A stretch of DNA of 46,958 nt, from assembly GCA_947581635.1 (NCBI GenBank), contig CANPVE010000015.1, positions 1 through 46,958 of the forward strand. Direction: 5' to 3'. This document shows positions 8,427-16,900 of this stretch, piece after piece (the stretch's first letter is position 1; every line of letters starts with the position of its first letter). The notes below the pieces were generated by a model, which had not been told where the DNA came from, ran no database searches, and saw only the letters and a list, made by a program, of their open reading frames with translations. The translations under genes and the position numbers were made by a program. Source of the stretch: an uncultured Clostridia bacterium. GTDB lineage: Bacteria; Bacillota; Clostridia; Oscillospirales; Acutalibacteraceae.

Positions 8427-8491
8427 CGCAAACCTCCTTTGCACTACTATTGTACAAAGGAGGCTCGGTTTCGTCGAATGTGCGATTTTGA
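8427..8491. repeat. 65-bp direct repeat, copy B
   Basis: Exact copy of 4679-4743, including the CCTCCTTTG / CAAAGGAGG inverted repeat and an unused ribosome binding site, but without a tnpV gene. It starts 11 bp after the second Fic gene. Between it and the next repeat there are only 58 bp. Confidence 0.9.
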
Positions 8492-8549
8492 AATTTACAG
8501 CTTGACCATCAAAAATGACATTTCAATGGATTTTACCCCTTAAAAGTCT

Positions 8550-8676
8550 GATATTTCAATAGGATTCGCTCGACATTTTTATGACTTTTCAAATTTATGT
8601 GGAGCAACATACGCTTATCCCAGTCAGAGAAGTTTCCGCTGCCGGGCAAACTCCTTTAGAATGTAAATATGCCAAC
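8550..8676. repeat. 127-bp direct repeat, copy 2
   Basis: Partner of 6141-6267. Its right part is the 3' end of the HTH gene at 8624-9193, including the stop codon. The left part is the noncoding stretch that in copy 1 carries the -35 box of the ATPase promoter. Confidence 0.85.
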
Positions 8677-9193
8677 GGGACTTTTGGACGATGGTGCGGA
8701 AGTACGGCGAGCAGAAAAACTCGATCAGATACACCTTGGGGATGCGGTTCACATTGTTTTTCTTGAACGACTTCAAGTGCCCTCTGCGGCACCAGCTGTT
8801 GACGGTGGTTTTTGCATAACCGGTCAGCTTTACAATATCCTCCGCCATCAGAACGTCGGGGTACTTGGAGAGCAGCTTCGCATAAAAATCGTGCATATCC
8901 TCCCGCACCACGGGAGGTACCTCACTTTGCATTTTCACCGGGTAGCTGTTGCTGTACCACCCGGCAGGAGCGGAGTAGCTTTCGGGAAAGACCTTGCGGT
9001 CTTTCAGATAGGCGATGACATCCGCCTTTTTGATTTTGTAGCAGCGGGTTCGTTTGCCCGTGTACTCGCACGGAATCTTACCGCTTTTCAGCAGGTACAG
9101 CGCCGTGGATTTGCTGATGTGGCAGATCCGATAGAGCTGATCCTTTGTGATGATCTCCGGGATGGAATCCCAGTTGACTGCGTTCTCTTTCAT
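8624..9193 (-). CDS. Excisionase-like protein with two MerR/Xis-type helix-turn-helix segments
   Basis: 189 residues from the ATG at 9193, with AGGTG 8 nt upstream. The first HTH is near 15-60 (ITKDQLYRICHISKSTALYLL) with a basic wing (GKRTRCYKIKKADV). The second is near 115-155 (LMAEDIVKLTGYAKTTVNSW). Proteins of this design usually sit directly before a tyrosine integrase in small integrating elements of Clostridia. No integrase follows here. Regularly spaced GTTCTGCC repeats and a tRNA-Ser-like sequence lie upstream of the gene, which fits an excisionase or integration accessory role. A plain transcription regulator is the alternative. Confidence 0.7.
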   Translation of the reverse strand: MKENAVNWDSIPEIITKDQLYRICHISKSTALYLLKSGKIPCEYTGKRTRCYKIKKADVIAYLKDRKVFPESYSAPAGWYSNSYPVKMQSEVPPVVREDMHDFYAKLLSKYPDVLMAEDIVKLTGYAKTTVNSWCRRGHLKSFKKNNVNRIPKVYLIEFFCSPYFRTIVQKSRWHIYILKEFARQRKLL

Positions 9194-9246
9194 TTGCAAT
9201 ACACCTCAAAATAACAGAATTGTCGGTGTGCTGTCCGTGTATTGCC

Positions 9247-9286
9247 GTTCTGCCTTTGTTCTGCCCTGTCTGCCCCCAGTTCTGCC
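9247..9286. repeat. Helically phased GTTCTGCC repeats near the tRNA-like site
   Basis: Copies end at 9254, 9265, 9274 (variant TGTCTGCC) and 9286, about one DNA turn apart. They sit between the excisionase-like gene and the tRNA-Ser-like sequence, where arm-type or Xis binding sites would be expected. Nothing else is seen in 9194-9418. Confidence 0.5.
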
Positions 9287-9418
9287 CAAAATCGCAATTT
9301 TTCGTGATTTGAACCCATTTTGGGAAAACGCCGAAACAGGGCGATTTTTTGAAGGCAACTGCCGAAAAATCCAGTCGCCGTGCGGATTTTCGCCGATCCA
9401 TATCTGACTGCTTCTGAC

Positions 9419-9509
9419 AGAAAATTCCCGAAAAGCGGTCGGAGAGCATCGCACTCGAAATGCTGTAGACCGAAAGGTCTCCAGGGTTCGAATCCCTGAC
9501 TCTCCGCCA
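9419..9509 (+). tRNA. Degenerate tRNA-Ser(CGA)-like sequence, probably an attachment-site remnant
   Basis: The 91-nt length fits tRNA-Ser. The 3' half is good: anticodon loop CTCGAAA (anticodon CGA at 9456-9458), long variable arm AGACC-GAAA-GGTCT, T arm CAGGG-TTCGAAT-CCCTG, acceptor strand ACTCTCC, discriminator G and encoded CCA. The 5' half is poor: the acceptor strand AGAAAAT leaves three A-C mismatches and the anticodon stem has one. All defects lie 5' of the anticodon loop. This fits a 3' tRNA fragment left at the end of an element that used tRNA-Ser as its site. A decayed tRNA gene is the alternative; a working tRNA is unlikely. Confidence 0.6.
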
Positions 9510-9582
9510 AATAAGGATAATACGAACGCACCGGCGGTTATATTTATCGGCTTGGTTGCAGTTATTGTTATCCACACATGAT

Positions 9583-9628
9583 AAAATCAGCTCATGCATG
9601 GATTAAATTCCGAGCATGAGCCGATTTT
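9583..9628 (-). terminator. Terminator of the phage late operon
   Basis: A 15-bp stem with one mismatch (AAAATC.GCTCATGC / GCATGAGC.GATTTT) lies 11 bp beyond the holin stop on the minus strand and ends in a short T run. It closes the leftward late transcript at the left end of the prophage. Confidence 0.75.
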
Positions 9629-9638
9629 ACTATACCAT

Positions 9639-10046
9639 TTATTGGGCCTCGTTGTTCTTGTTCTTAAGCTGCTCAAGGACGTCTTTGAGCTTTTTGGGCC
9701 ATGGAATACCGCAGCGGGAGGTATTCTCCAAAATGCTTATGCCCTCGTTGGCAATCAGAAATCCGATAGTGAGGTTGCGCAGAACTCCGCCGGCGTTAGT
9801 GACCACATCAATAACGTGCGCCACAACCACTACAAAGAAATACATAACCTTTTTGAGGATTCCCAGAGCACCCACGCGCGAATTTAACGTATGGGCAATT
9901 ACCACCGCAGCTATGCCGGATATGTAATCCGCAACCACCATTAGCAGCAGAAGTTTCAGCCACAAATCAGGCTTTCCGAACACGAATGTGGCAAGGCTTG
10001 CAATGCCCGCAGATATCGTCTTGACAATCTTGTCCCATTCCATCAC
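9639..10046 (-). CDS. Phage holin (TcdE/Bhl, phage_holin_4 type)
   Basis: 135 residues with at least three hydrophobic segments (about 12-28, 30-52, 65-82) and a charged, Lys-rich C-terminus (LKDVLEQLKNKNNE). The segment KLLLLMVVADYISGIAAVVIA and the later GFLIANEGISILEN stretch are the conserved part of this family. It opens the membrane for the endolysin encoded directly upstream. Its start overlaps the endolysin stop by 4 nt. It is the last gene of the late operon. Confidence 0.93.
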   Translation of the reverse strand: MMEWDKIVKTISAGIASLATFVFGKPDLWLKLLLLMVVADYISGIAAVVIAHTLNSRVGALGILKKVMYFFVVVVAHVIDVVTNAGGVLRNLTIGFLIANEGISILENTSRCGIPWPKKLKDVLEQLKNKNNEAQ

Positions 10047-10672
10047 ATCAATACCTCCTTGAGCTTGGTGCGGGATTTTATCCCAAACAAACCGTCTACA
10101 GTCAAGCCATATTTTTTCTGGAATTCCCTAACTGCCGTTTCTGTAGCGGATCCAAAAGAGCCGTCTACTGCAAGTGCATATCCAAGCTCGTTAAGCATAT
10201 ACTGAAGCCACTTTACATTGGAGCCTTTCGTGCCTTTTCTCAAAGTAACAGTCGGCTCGGAATAATAAGTACTCCCGACGCATATGGCATGAAATGTACC
10301 GGGTCTGGTGTCCACATGGGTGAATTTTTTAACAGGATACCATATCACACCGTGGCAGCTGATATTCTCGGCATACATGGCCACCTTACGGGCATTCACC
10401 CCGGATATCACAATATCCGCGGCTTGTCCCTTCGTGTGATAGGAATTTGAAACGCCTCCGACCTTCTTGTTGTATGCAACAGTTCTGTAGCCGCTGTTGA
10501 TATTCACCGCTTTGCCAAAGTGATTGCGGATTTGCTGCAAATTCTTCACATTGTCAAGGTCGATTTTGATTGTGTCTGAACCGTCGTTGCAGGCAAACTC
10601 ACGCACACGGAAATTTGACGTCAGTTTTGTGCTGCCATCCTTCTTTTTGCTATATGTTTTAATGTTTGACAT
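10043..10672 (-). CDS. Endolysin: M15-type peptidase with peptidoglycan-binding domain
   Basis: 209 residues. The N-terminal two thirds is a D-Ala-D-Ala carboxypeptidase-like M15 domain, with zinc-ligand signatures SYHTKGQAAD (about 77-86) and THVDTR (about 117-122). The last 70 residues are a PG_binding_1 domain (GTKGSNVKWLQYMLNELGY then AVDGSFGSATETAVREFQ). It should cut peptide cross-links of the host wall during lysis. No signal peptide is seen, which agrees with holin-dependent release. Confidence 0.92.
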   Translation of the reverse strand: MSNIKTYSKKKDGSTKLTSNFRVREFACNDGSDTIKIDLDNVKNLQQIRNHFGKAVNINSGYRTVAYNKKVGGVSNSYHTKGQAADIVISGVNARKVAMYAENISCHGVIWYPVKKFTHVDTRPGTFHAICVGSTYYSEPTVTLRKGTKGSNVKWLQYMLNELGYALAVDGSFGSATETAVREFQKKYGLTVDGLFGIKSRTKLKEVLM

Positions 10673-10704
10673 AACTTATCACTTCCTTATAAATTTATTT
10701 ACCA

Positions 10705-11172
10705 TTAGGTGTCCAAAAATAGATTTTCTTCGCTGCGTTCATCGTATAATGCACATAACTCATCAATTGCATCTTTGTATTTGTACCACATACAGCGGCT
10801 TGATATATACAATTCGTCGGGAATATCATTAAAACGGTGGCCTTCAATGTAGCGCAGGTAAAGAATCCTGCGCCCGGTATCGTTACTTATACTGTCCAGC
10901 ATATCAACAACTTGACGTTCTTCCGCTTCACGCTGTACAGTCAATTTGGTATAATATCCTATCATGCTATTGATCTGCTCCAAGGCGTTTTCTGCCTGCC
11001 TGAGCACGTCCGTGTTGCTGTCCGTGGAAATTTGGGTCAGTATCTCCCTGAGCCAGTCCATCTCGCGGCGCTTTTCTTGAATCTTTTCTCGCATACGGAC
11101 ACATTCTTCACGCAGTATCAGGTATTTTCTCAGGCTCCTCTTAATTTTCTCTCGGTGTTCATATTTTGTCAT
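10705..11172 (-). CDS. Sigma-70 region 4-like regulator in the lysis module
   Basis: 155 residues. The first 90 are charged and coiled-coil-like. The C-terminal 60 (RRILYLRYIEGHRFNDIPDEL then SSRCMWYKYKDAIDELC) resemble region 4 of sigma factors, as in ArpU/DUF1492-type phage regulators. It lies between the tail-fibre genes and the endolysin, an unusual place for a regulator. It may adjust late or lysis transcription. A second protein with similar end structure is encoded at 26564-26950. Confidence 0.6.
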   Translation of the reverse strand: MTKYEHREKIKRSLRKYLILREECVRMREKIQEKRREMDWLREILTQISTDSNTDVLRQAENALEQINSMIGYYTKLTVQREAEERQVVDMLDSISNDTGRRILYLRYIEGHRFNDIPDELYISSRCMWYKYKDAIDELCALYDERSEENLFLDT

Positions 11173-11175
11173 TTA

Positions 11176-11250
11176 TTATTTACTCCCAAACTTATAATTG
11201 TCACCTGTCAGATATGTCAAATACTTTTCGCTTCTCGTTGTTGGCCCCAA
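11176..11250 (-). CDS. Small tail-module protein, 24 residues
   Basis: A TTG start at 11250 has AAGGTG 8 nt upstream and reads MGPTTRSEKYLTYLTGDNYK and four more residues. It fits exactly in the gap between the tail-fibre gene and the regulator at 10705. Very short TR.EKYL-type proteins are common after tail-fibre genes in phages of Gram-positive bacteria. The function is unknown. Confidence 0.55.
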   Translation of the reverse strand: MGPTTRSEKYLTYLTGDNYKFGSK

Positions 11251-11276
11251 AAAATCACCTTATTTACATCTGTATT

Positions 11277-12131
11277 TCAAGTCAAATTTATAGTATAGCT
11301 TTTGGGGCTTCCCGCACTCCCCAAATTTCCTGCCGTTCCACTGTAGGTACTGCCACTGCGCGTGACATAAAAGTCTACTGTAACTGTATTTGTTGAAGAG
11401 GTTGCAGTCAAAGACAAAACAGCCGAATGTTCCGACGTACCGCTCCAAGACGCGGATGTATTTTTTATCACAACGGATTTCCAGGCACCGTTATTCACCC
11501 TTGCATATATTGTCAGTTTTGAGCCTGTGCCAAGATTTGAAGCGCTCGAATTTAACCACGCTATGAAAGTTAAATCGACAGACAGCGCAGAGCCTTCCCT
11601 TGTTGCGCTGTACTTTGCCGAATAATGTACAGTCGGGGAAGAAACAGTTGATGATACCTTGCTCGTCAATATGCCGCTTGCGCTGCTTGATGTAGTTCCG
11701 CCGCCGGAGGATGTTCCACCCGATGGGCTACCGGAAGGCTGTGAAGAGCTGCCGGAACCAACAGTCAATTGAGTTATACTTCCTGAACCGTATGTGTAGG
11801 TTGCCAGTCGCGTTTCGTATGTTTTTCCACCGTTCGTCAAATCCTGCTGCGTAAGATTCGATGACGTTCGTGCGATTATTTGAGCCTGTTTTTCCCCGTC
11901 CATGCTTATTCGCAGTATTAATTCACCGCTTGACGATACCTTGACCGACATATCTTCCACTTCGACCAATGCACCACAGGCCACAATATGCCCGGATTTA
12001 ATATATATTTCCGAACCCGATTTACTGATTGCACACCCGTCAATAATACCGTCGGATATAGCTCGTTTAACGAGCCTCATAAAGTTGAGACTTGATATTT
12101 GCCCGCCGTCTCTCGTAATCAATTCAGGCAA
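11277..12131 (-). CDS. Tail fibre or baseplate protein with Ser/Gly-rich linker
   Basis: 284 residues. The N-terminal 115 (LITRDGGQISSLNFMRLVKR, then beta-rich sequence) resemble baseplate upper-protein domains that anchor to the tail tip. A low-complexity Ser/Gly/Pro linker follows (about 125-150), and then a beta-sandwich-like region rich in Ser and Thr that may touch the cell surface. The start follows the preceding gene's stop with no gap. Host receptor recognition is inferred from position. Confidence 0.7.
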   Translation of the reverse strand: MPELITRDGGQISSLNFMRLVKRAISDGIIDGCAISKSGSEIYIKSGHIVACGALVEVEDMSVKVSSSGELILRISMDGEKQAQIIARTSSNLTQQDLTNGGKTYETRLATYTYGSGSITQLTVGSGSSSQPSGSPSGGTSSGGGTTSSSASGILTSKVSSTVSSPTVHYSAKYSATREGSALSVDLTFIAWLNSSASNLGTGSKLTIYARVNNGAWKSVVIKNTSASWSGTSEHSAVLSLTATSSTNTVTVDFYVTRSGSTYSGTAGNLGSAGSPKSYTINLT

Positions 12132-13154
12132 TTATATCGCCCCTTTCAGTTTCAAAATTTTGGTAAGGTCAATCCTTACTCCGCCAAATATGAGAGTTTT
12201 GAATCCGGATTTTTTGGTTATGCCGGTTAATACAGTGTGATAGACTGTGCCGTTTTTGATGATACGGCAGGGCCGACCGATTTCTATATCGGGAATAATC
12301 CTATCGCTTGAACGAAATTGAAGCTCTATCAGATTATCAAAATCCGACTTTTTCAGTAATTCGTCTGCTTTATCTTTGGCTGCGTCTTGAAAGGTCTCAT
12401 CGTTCCCGACGGTAATCATTTCAATTTTACAAACTGTCGGCGCTGTATAATCATCGGCATAAAATGAAAGCTGCTGGCTCTCGTTTTCTTTATTTATGAT
12501 CACGCATTTGTTTGTGCTGCCCCAATCGTCACGAAGCGTAAAGCTTTGGTCAGTGACGTTCTGCAAATCAGCTTCAATTGTTATTTCCGATTGATTGGCA
12601 TGACTTTTGATTTCAGCGTTTACTGTCCTGTTTTGCGGGTCAAAACTGCACGAGATGGTGATTTTGGCGTTTTGAATTGCTTTCTTGGCGATATCCTGCC
12701 AAAAATCATGTATGTTGTCCTCCAGATTCAGGGCTATACCGTTGGTGACGGTGCTTGCTGTGACTGTAAGACCGGTAATGTTTTGAACGCTGTCGCCTGA
12801 ATTAATGAAATTTTCGGTAATGATGTCGGCAATCCAACCCTCAAGATTGGTTTTGTTGTAGGTGTTACGGTCCTTATATACTTGTACGTCAAACAGCGAT
12901 ATCATGGGTGAAAGCTGAATAACGGTAGTATTTTTGGATTGATTGACTGAGGCGACTGTTCCCTGAAAGACAACATCTTTACCGCAGGTCACATGACAGA
13001 ACCAGCCACGGGATATCTCAGCAAGAGACGGCACTGTAATTGAAGATTTGTCAAGCGTTAAATAATCTGTTTTTATTTGCGGCTCCGAAATAACCGAGAA
13101 AAATTTAAAATCGAAGTTCCTGTCAAAAAATTCGGCCTTATACGGTGTCGGCAA
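12132..13154 (-). CDS. Tail tip protein (Gp37/endopeptidase-tail-like)
   Basis: 340 residues starting at ATG 13154, overlapping the distal tail gene by 17 nt. The content (DKSSITVPSLAEISRGWFCHV, GRPCRIIKNGTVYHTVLTGI, and a region of alternating beta strands) is typical of phage tail proteins placed after Dit that form the central hub. No catalytic motif can be picked out, so a peptidase activity is not claimed. Confidence 0.75.
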   Translation of the reverse strand: MPTPYKAEFFDRNFDFKFFSVISEPQIKTDYLTLDKSSITVPSLAEISRGWFCHVTCGKDVVFQGTVASVNQSKNTTVIQLSPMISLFDVQVYKDRNTYNKTNLEGWIADIITENFINSGDSVQNITGLTVTASTVTNGIALNLEDNIHDFWQDIAKKAIQNAKITISCSFDPQNRTVNAEIKSHANQSEITIEADLQNVTDQSFTLRDDWGSTNKCVIINKENESQQLSFYADDYTAPTVCKIEMITVGNDETFQDAAKDKADELLKKSDFDNLIELQFRSSDRIIPDIEIGRPCRIIKNGTVYHTVLTGITKKSGFKTLIFGGVRIDLTKILKLKGAI

Positions 13155-13974
13155 CTTTCCTCACCTCTACTGTAATATCAAGTGCATAATCGGAATCGTG
13201 ATAAAATCTAAGAATTGACCTCCCGTTTGGCGCGTAAATAAATCTGCCTGTAGAAAAATCCGAATGTTGATAAACGTCAGTCTCCGAATCCTCGGTCATT
13301 TTTACAATACACATACTCTCAATATTTGAATCTACAATGAGCCGTTCCCCCTCATTAAGAGATATTGACACTCGCCCGTTCGCTATGGTTCCACTGCTGT
13401 TTTTTAATTCCCAGCGCGGGTTAGAACATGGCCCGAAAATTTCTATTTTACACGGAGCCGGATCAACATTGGTATTTACGATGATCACCTCATTGATGTT
13501 TTTATCGGCAAATGTAAAAGGAAAGGTAAGCGGAAATATCGAATTTTCACTCACTTCATAAACCGTTCGTTCCGCAATAACGCTCTCATACCACTGAGAA
13601 AAACATAAAAAGTCAACCGAACAGTGGAGGCGGTGGGTCGTTTTGTCTATCTCGCTTTTCTTGAGGTTTTTCACCTCACACGACCTGTAATACCAAATAT
13701 TGTAGTTACGAGGCTGATAAGCAAACGTCAAGCTGCCGCCTGAAATAAATTCCTTGAATTCCGAATAGTACTCATATGATTTAAATACGATTTCGCCTGT
13801 AATAGTCTGTTGATTGAGCTTATCCTCCACGAGTGCGAATGCCGACCCCACCTGCACGGAATCAAAGCTCTTGTCAAATCCCAAGCCGTCAGGGGAATAG
13901 AGGGCGTGATTCAAATTGCATAAATCGTATTCCGCACCAATGCTGTTAATCAATTTGAATTTTCTGTAGTTCAT
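13138..13974 (-). CDS. Distal tail protein (Dit, siphovirus tail component)
   Basis: 278 residues. The start (MNYRKFKLINSIGAEYDLCN) and the GEIVFKSYEYYSEFKEFISG segment are characteristic of the Dit N-terminal domain that rings the tail tip. It directly follows the tape measure gene with a 4-nt overlap, the standard position. The C-terminal part holds beta-rich sequence ending near the next gene's start. Confidence 0.85.
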   Translation of the reverse strand: MNYRKFKLINSIGAEYDLCNLNHALYSPDGLGFDKSFDSVQVGSAFALVEDKLNQQTITGEIVFKSYEYYSEFKEFISGGSLTFAYQPRNYNIWYYRSCEVKNLKKSEIDKTTHRLHCSVDFLCFSQWYESVIAERTVYEVSENSIFPLTFPFTFADKNINEVIIVNTNVDPAPCKIEIFGPCSNPRWELKNSSGTIANGRVSISLNEGERLIVDSNIESMCIVKMTEDSETDVYQHSDFSTGRFIYAPNGRSILRFYHDSDYALDITVEVRKVADTV

Positions 13975-16900
13975 AAATTTACTCCCAGTGCCCTGTCAAG
14001 CTGCCTCAATAATGCCTCACCGTCTCTCGCTGTCGCGTTGTTGAATGTATTGGTATTGTTTACAGTTACATTCGGTCTGCTGCCGCCGATGAGAATCGTT
14101 TTTAACGTATCTAAAGAGATGTCATTGGCTGAAATTTGACGCGGCTCATTGAACTTCTTCACTGCATAGCTGTAGTTCCGCCGTATTGCTTCTATCTGAC
14201 TTGCTTTGGGTTGCATACGATTGATAATACTGTTTGTCGATGCCGCCGCTCTCTTAGCCACTGAGGGCGTTTCTGTGGCAATGCCGACACCTATGCCTTC
14301 TCCAATAGGCTTACCTATTAAATCTCGGGATTTCTTTGACGGTGAATTTATATTGGCTTCCTTTTTCATAGCAAGGAAAGCAGCGCTGACAATACCAATG
14401 CTCGCGCTGATTATTTTTTGCTTTGTCGAGTTCAACCCCACCTTAAAGCCCTCGCCTGTGGCGTTACCTGCATTTTTGGCTTTTATTTTGGCGTCCTCTG
14501 AATTCATAGCACCCGCGCCCACAGACGCGACAGATTCTCCTGCGGCAGCTACGTTTGTTTTACTTTCATTAATTCCACCTGCAAAAGCACCGCCTACATC
14601 TTCTCCGCTTTGTGTGGCCTCATCTTTAGCGTTTTGGGAAGAAAGCCTATCTATAGCCGATTGAACGACCGATTGTGCGGCATAAATTGATTTTGGCGCG
14701 GATTCATCAATGCCTTGTGCATAAGTGTCAAGGACGGCTTTACCTTCCGCAGTCAGATTAATTTTGCTGTTTTCCGCGACAAGCTCTGATATTGTCTGCA
14801 TGGCTTCTTCTACGGATATTTCGCCGCTTTTTATTCCCTCAACAAACCCTTCGGGAATTTTAACGCCTGATTTTTCAAGCTCGTCGGCCGCATTTTGGAT
14901 ATGTTCGATAGATGAGTTGATCAGTTCCTCGCTGCCCAGACCCAGAATTGATTGATACACAGAAATTTCATCAATGAGTTGTTCGCCAAGTTCTTTTCCG
15001 GCTTGCGCGGCTTGAGTCTTTTCGTAATCCGAAGCTTGTTTGAATGAGGCGCTGCGCGAATCAAAAAAATCGTCGAGAGCTTTGTTGGCTTCATCGTATT
15101 TTCCCGCCTCAAAGAGACCACTTGCTTTCTCAACCGCGTCAATTAATTTTATAGCTTCTTCTTCTCTCTTAGCTGCGTCCTCAACCGCTTTGGAACGGTC
15201 TGCTATGGCCTGTAATTCTTCCTCATAGTACCCTATCGGCCTGCCTTCGGCTATTATTGTTTCGGCAAGTTCATCGACTGAATCGTTATATGCTTTTTTT
15301 GCGTCAACAACGTCTTTGTGCAGCCGCTCTCTTTGAGTTATATATTTTTGATATTCTTCATCAAGGGAATCCAACTTTGCCTGAACTTCTTTGTTTTGGA
15401 TATAGTCGTTGATTTCTTTGTTTAAATCTTTGTAGTTCTTGACAAGGTCTCCGGTTTTATTAAGCTCAACTTTAAATCCGTGTTCATTCAGTTGCTTTAT
15501 TACGCTGTTAAGCTGATCTTTTGAGCCAATTACGTTGCCGTTTTCGTCTACTAAGTCCCCAAGCTTTTCCCTGAGTTTTTCGATTTCATATATTTCTGAG
15601 TATGATGAATTATAAGATTCTTTTCGTGCCTCCTCCATATCCTTCATGCTTTGGGCGGTATCCTGAAGTTGTGCGTCAAGATCGGCGTATTTATCCTCGG
15701 TTTCCCTGCTTGCCGCCGCAAGTCCGATGAGCGCCACAGTAACGGCCGCTATGGCGGCGGCGATAACTGCATAAGGATTGGCGGCCATTACGGCATTGAG
15801 CGCGGCAAATGCGCCTTTGGCCTTTCCTGCAAGTTGTGCGGTAGTATCAATTATCTTAAATGCTTTAAATCCCGCGTATGTTCCGGCCAACACCGGTATA
15901 AGGACCTTACCCGACTTTGCAAGAAGCTCAAAGCCCTTTACGGTGAGAGGAAGGGCAACCCGGCCAACGGATACTATAACCTTTCCCGAAGCATCGAATA
16001 AGCTGCCCACGGATTTTATTGAGCTTTTGAATGACGGGCTTGACAGATATGATGTGACTTTTTGGAATCCGCTGACAAACGCGGGAATGTGATTGGCGGC
16101 ATATTTGGAAAAATCGCCCATCATTTCACCAAATTGTTTTGCGGCAGCTTTAATTCCGCTCTTTATCTGCGGACTGTTTAACGTGCTTATAGCGGTCTTT
16201 GCGGTGTCGGTCAAGGGCTTTTGAAGCTCGTCATAAATCTCAATTGCTGTTCCTTCCAGACCTGACTTGAGAATAGTGAGCTGACCGCTCAGGTTGTCCT
16301 GCATGGTTTCCGCCATTTTCTCGGCTGCACCGTCACATTCTTCGATAGCACCGTGGAGCTTTGCGATATCCTCAGCCGACGAATTCATCAGTGCAAGCCA
16401 AGCGGAAATTCCTTCCTCTCCGGCTATCTTTTTGGCAAATAAAGAAGCGTCTTCATCGCCCAGCTTCTTCCATTGCGCGCGCGCCTCTGCCAGAATATCG
16501 GCAAAATCGCGCACCTCGCCTTGGGAATCGTAGAAATTAACGCCAAGCTCTTTTGTCAATGTTCCGAGTGCACCAAGACTTTTTGACGACGCTCCGGCAT
16601 CTGTCGCCAGTCTGGTTAATATGCTTCTCAGATAAGTACCCGCCTGACCTCCTTTAATTCCCTGATTTGCAAGCAGTCCTATAGCCTCAGCGGTGTCCTC
16701 TGCGGATATACTGAGAGAGCCGGCAACGGGGGCAACGTATTTGAAAGTCTCGCCCATAATGGACACATTTGTGTTTGCATTTGAAGAAGCCGCCGCCAGA
16801 ATATCCGCAAAGTGTCCGGAATCCTCCGCTTTCAATCCGAACGCCGTCAGAGCGTCGGTCACAATGTCGGAAGTCGTTCCAAGGTCTTCGCCCGACGCCG

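Noticed and set aside
9419..9509. Functional tRNA-Ser gene
   Set aside because: Three A-C mismatches in the acceptor stem and one in the anticodon stem make function unlikely.
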